DNA from: Thermoplasmatota archaeon
GTDB taxonomy: Archaea > Thermoplasmatota > JAKEGO01
Length of the DNA stretch: 60,585 bases
Assembly (NCBI GenBank): GCA_028279595.1
Contig: JANQNK010000016.1
Location: forward strand, 1 to 60,585
Reading direction: 5' to 3'
Each line of letters opens with the position of its first letter. Position 1 is the first letter of the stretch. The position numbers and the translations under genes are program-made. Positions 59,034 through 60,585 of the stretch are shown piece by piece. Under the pieces are notes generated by a model. That model was not told where the DNA came from. It did not search any database and saw nothing but the letters and a program-made list of their open reading frames with translations.

Positions 59034-60585
59034 ATGAAAGTCGTTGCTCTGTTCATGGTCTGCTTGATGTTATCGGGATTGTTCTCTCCATTCATTACAG
59101 AAACCGGTAGCGCCGATATTGGATCCGATAGCGAAGGCTATGCCCCTCTCAAGGCCGGTCACATCGAGGGCACGATCCTCGACGTCGACGGTGATCCGAT
59201 CGAGGGTGCGACCGTGACCTTCGACGGTGGTTCATCCACCACAACGGATGAGAAGGGGGAGTTCTCCCGGGCCCTAGCCCCGGGCGATTACGACGTCGCT
59301 GTCTCGATGGCAGGATACTCTACCGCGACGGTCCACAACGTCACCGACGGCGATACCATCGAGATGACCATCGTCCCCCGTGCCTGGTACGAAAACGGCG
59401 ACGCCTTCGAGGACGGATGGTTCTTGGATACCGGGACCAATCACGGCTCGGTACGGCTCGGCGTGGACGTCGATCCACTCCTGCCCGTTGACGAATGGTT
59501 CTTCATGTCATCCAACGACTACAAGACAGGTTCCAACTGGAACCAGCGGAACTCCAACAAGGGTTTCGTATGGTACGTCGACATCGACGGCGACGGAACC
59601 TTCTCGAACAAGGGAACGGATCCGAACTACCAGGACTGGGAGATCGCCCTTGATCAGTACACACTCAACAACCGCGGCGTGCCGATCGCTGACTTCGACA
59701 ACGACGGCGACTACGACTTCGTCGCACCGCAGATATGGTACGACGGCTCGTGGCACAACGACCAGATGCAGTTCGTCGAGAACCTAGGCCTCGACGCCGA
59801 GGGCCATAGGGTGTTCGCTGCTCCAGTGAACTGTGGCGTCACGTTCGGGATGAGCAACTACCACTTCAGCGGAGCGGTGGCCGACTACGACAAGGACGGT
59901 AACTGGGACTTCATTGGCGCTGGCAGCAACGACAACCTGTTCTGGTGCGAGGGGCACGGCGACGGGACGTTCACCCGCAATACCATCACATGGGACGCAC
60001 CCGACTCCCGGAACAGGGGCAAATCGGCCGGCGACGTCAACAACGACGGCAACGTCGACCTCGTGGTCGTGACGAACAACGACGGCTGGGTCTACGCCTA
60101 CCTCGGCGACGGCGCGGGGAACTTCGATACGAACCCGACATACCTCTTCACTGCCTATTCAGAGGCCTACGGACCGATATCATACAGGGACCCTTACGGC
60201 CTGACAATAGCCGATTTCAACAATGATGGAACGGCGGACATCATAACGAACGACGGCTCCCCTGCTCTCTACTCCCTGTGGATAGGGGACGGTGCGGGAG
60301 GATTCGTCCGACAGGACCCGCCGCTGTTCGACTTCAGCAGCCACGGCGCGCTCGACGCCTTCGACATCGATCAGGACGGGGACATGGACCTCGTCATCAT
60401 CGAGCACTACAACGGCGGCCGCATATACGCCGCCACGAACCTCGACGACGGGCTCTCATGGAGCACCAAGGAGGTCATCAGGTACAATTCCGGCTCATCG
60501 GGACAGAGGCGGACATTCGGGATAGCCACCCCGCCGACGGTCACCGGGTTCGAGACATCGGGAACGTTCATATCGAACGTCCACG
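59034..60585 (+). CDS. Partial FG-GAP/VCBS-repeat surface protein (runs off window)
   Basis: The frame from ATG 59034 stays open to the window edge, at least 517 residues. It has a signal peptide (VVALFMVCLMLSGLFSPF), then a carboxypeptidase regulatory-like domain (IEGTILDVDGDPIEGATVTF, then AGYSTATVH). At least five FG-GAP/VCBS-type calcium-binding repeats follow: ADFDNDGDYDFVAP, ADYDKDGNWDFIGAG, GDVNNDGNVDLVVV, ADFNNDGTADIITNDG and FDIDQDGDMDLVII. It is a secreted beta-propeller protein. The missing end may hold a PGF-CTERM or other anchor, which cannot be seen here. Confidence 0.9.
   Translation, partial: MKVVALFMVCLMLSGLFSPFITETGSADIGSDSEGYAPLKAGHIEGTILDVDGDPIEGATVTFDGGSSTTTDEKGEFSRALAPGDYDVAVSMAGYSTATVHNVTDGDTIEMTIVPRAWYENGDAFEDGWFLDTGTNHGSVRLGVDVDPLLPVDEWFFMSSNDYKTGSNWNQRNSNKGFVWYVDIDGDGTFSNKGTDPNYQDWEIALDQYTLNNRGVPIADFDNDGDYDFVAPQIWYDGSWHNDQMQFVENLGLDAEGHRVFAAPVNCGVTFGMSNYHFSGAVADYDKDGNWDFIGAGSNDNLFWCEGHGDGTFTRNTITWDAPDSRNRGKSAGDVNNDGNVDLVVVTNNDGWVYAYLGDGAGNFDTNPTYLFTAYSEAYGPISYRDPYGLTIADFNNDGTADIITNDGSPALYSLWIGDGAGGFVRQDPPLFDFSSHGALDAFDIDQDGDMDLVIIEHYNGGRIYAATNLDDGLSWSTKEVIRYNSGSSGQRRTFGIATPPTVTGFETSGTFISNVH

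Overview
The window is archaeal chromosome, mostly about 60% GC by eye. It has TATA boxes about 25 bases before starts, GGTGAT-like ribosome binding sites, and archaeal genes throughout: ribosomal protein S8e, SRP19, MCM, type II GAPDH, geranylgeranyl diphosphate synthase and reductase, both archaeosine synthase subunits, Taw2, DUF424, UPF0179 and a PGF-CTERM surface protein. I infer a euryarchaeal-type organism, most likely Thermoplasmatota, but no 16S rRNA or similar marker is present. POR, PPDK, GAPDH and GlcD/GlcF suggest a heterotroph moving carbon through pyruvate and acetyl-CoA.

Layout. 0-1.7 kb: AT-rich stretch of small orphan genes. 1.9-4.8 kb: DsrE/TusA sulfur-carrier genes, an Lrp-like regulator with a cysteine tail, and a secreted thioredoxin-like protein. 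4.9-10.6 kb: a radical SAM protein with a repeated GGCMG tail, GGPP synthase, a methyltransferase, and a two-gene putative RiPP operon (a 27-aa peptide plus a radical SAM/SPASM maturase with a PqqD-like domain). 10.7-15.7 kb: GlcD/GlcF-type oxidoreductase, GNAT and subtilisin. 15.8-25.3 kb: information-processing genes (rps8e, srp19, RaSEA, tRNA-Ser, cysS, mcm). 25.3-31.2 kb: GGR, BirA, PPDK, ferredoxin, GAPDH. 31.3-35.2 kb: AlaX, then a compact operon in transcription order Ubl-E1-E2-JAMM, a eukaryote-like ubiquitin conjugation and deconjugation set. 35.3-46 kb: amidohydrolase, NDP-sugar transferase, flippase, PurN, two small winged-helix regulators (one with a palindromic operator), a DUF296 protein and POR. 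46.2-52.6 kb: pilin-like proteins with a DUF4350-MoxR-DUF58 membrane cluster. 52.8-60.6 kb: ArcS, Taw2, UPF0179, glycosyltransferases, RNase HII and a truncated FG-GAP surface protein that runs off the edge.

Three items stand out. First, the four-gene ubiquitin-like operon has all catalytic motifs but no E3, and its Ubl ends in GG plus one Arg. Second, the RiPP operon has a TATA box, a ribosome binding site and a peptide ending CKPCGYYNIY. Third, at least seven intergenic copies of a small hairpin share the plan ACGCGCTC, variable stem, 10-12 nt loop, stem, ACGCG. The stems change by paired substitutions and all copies point the same way. To my knowledge this repeat is undescribed, but I could not search for it.
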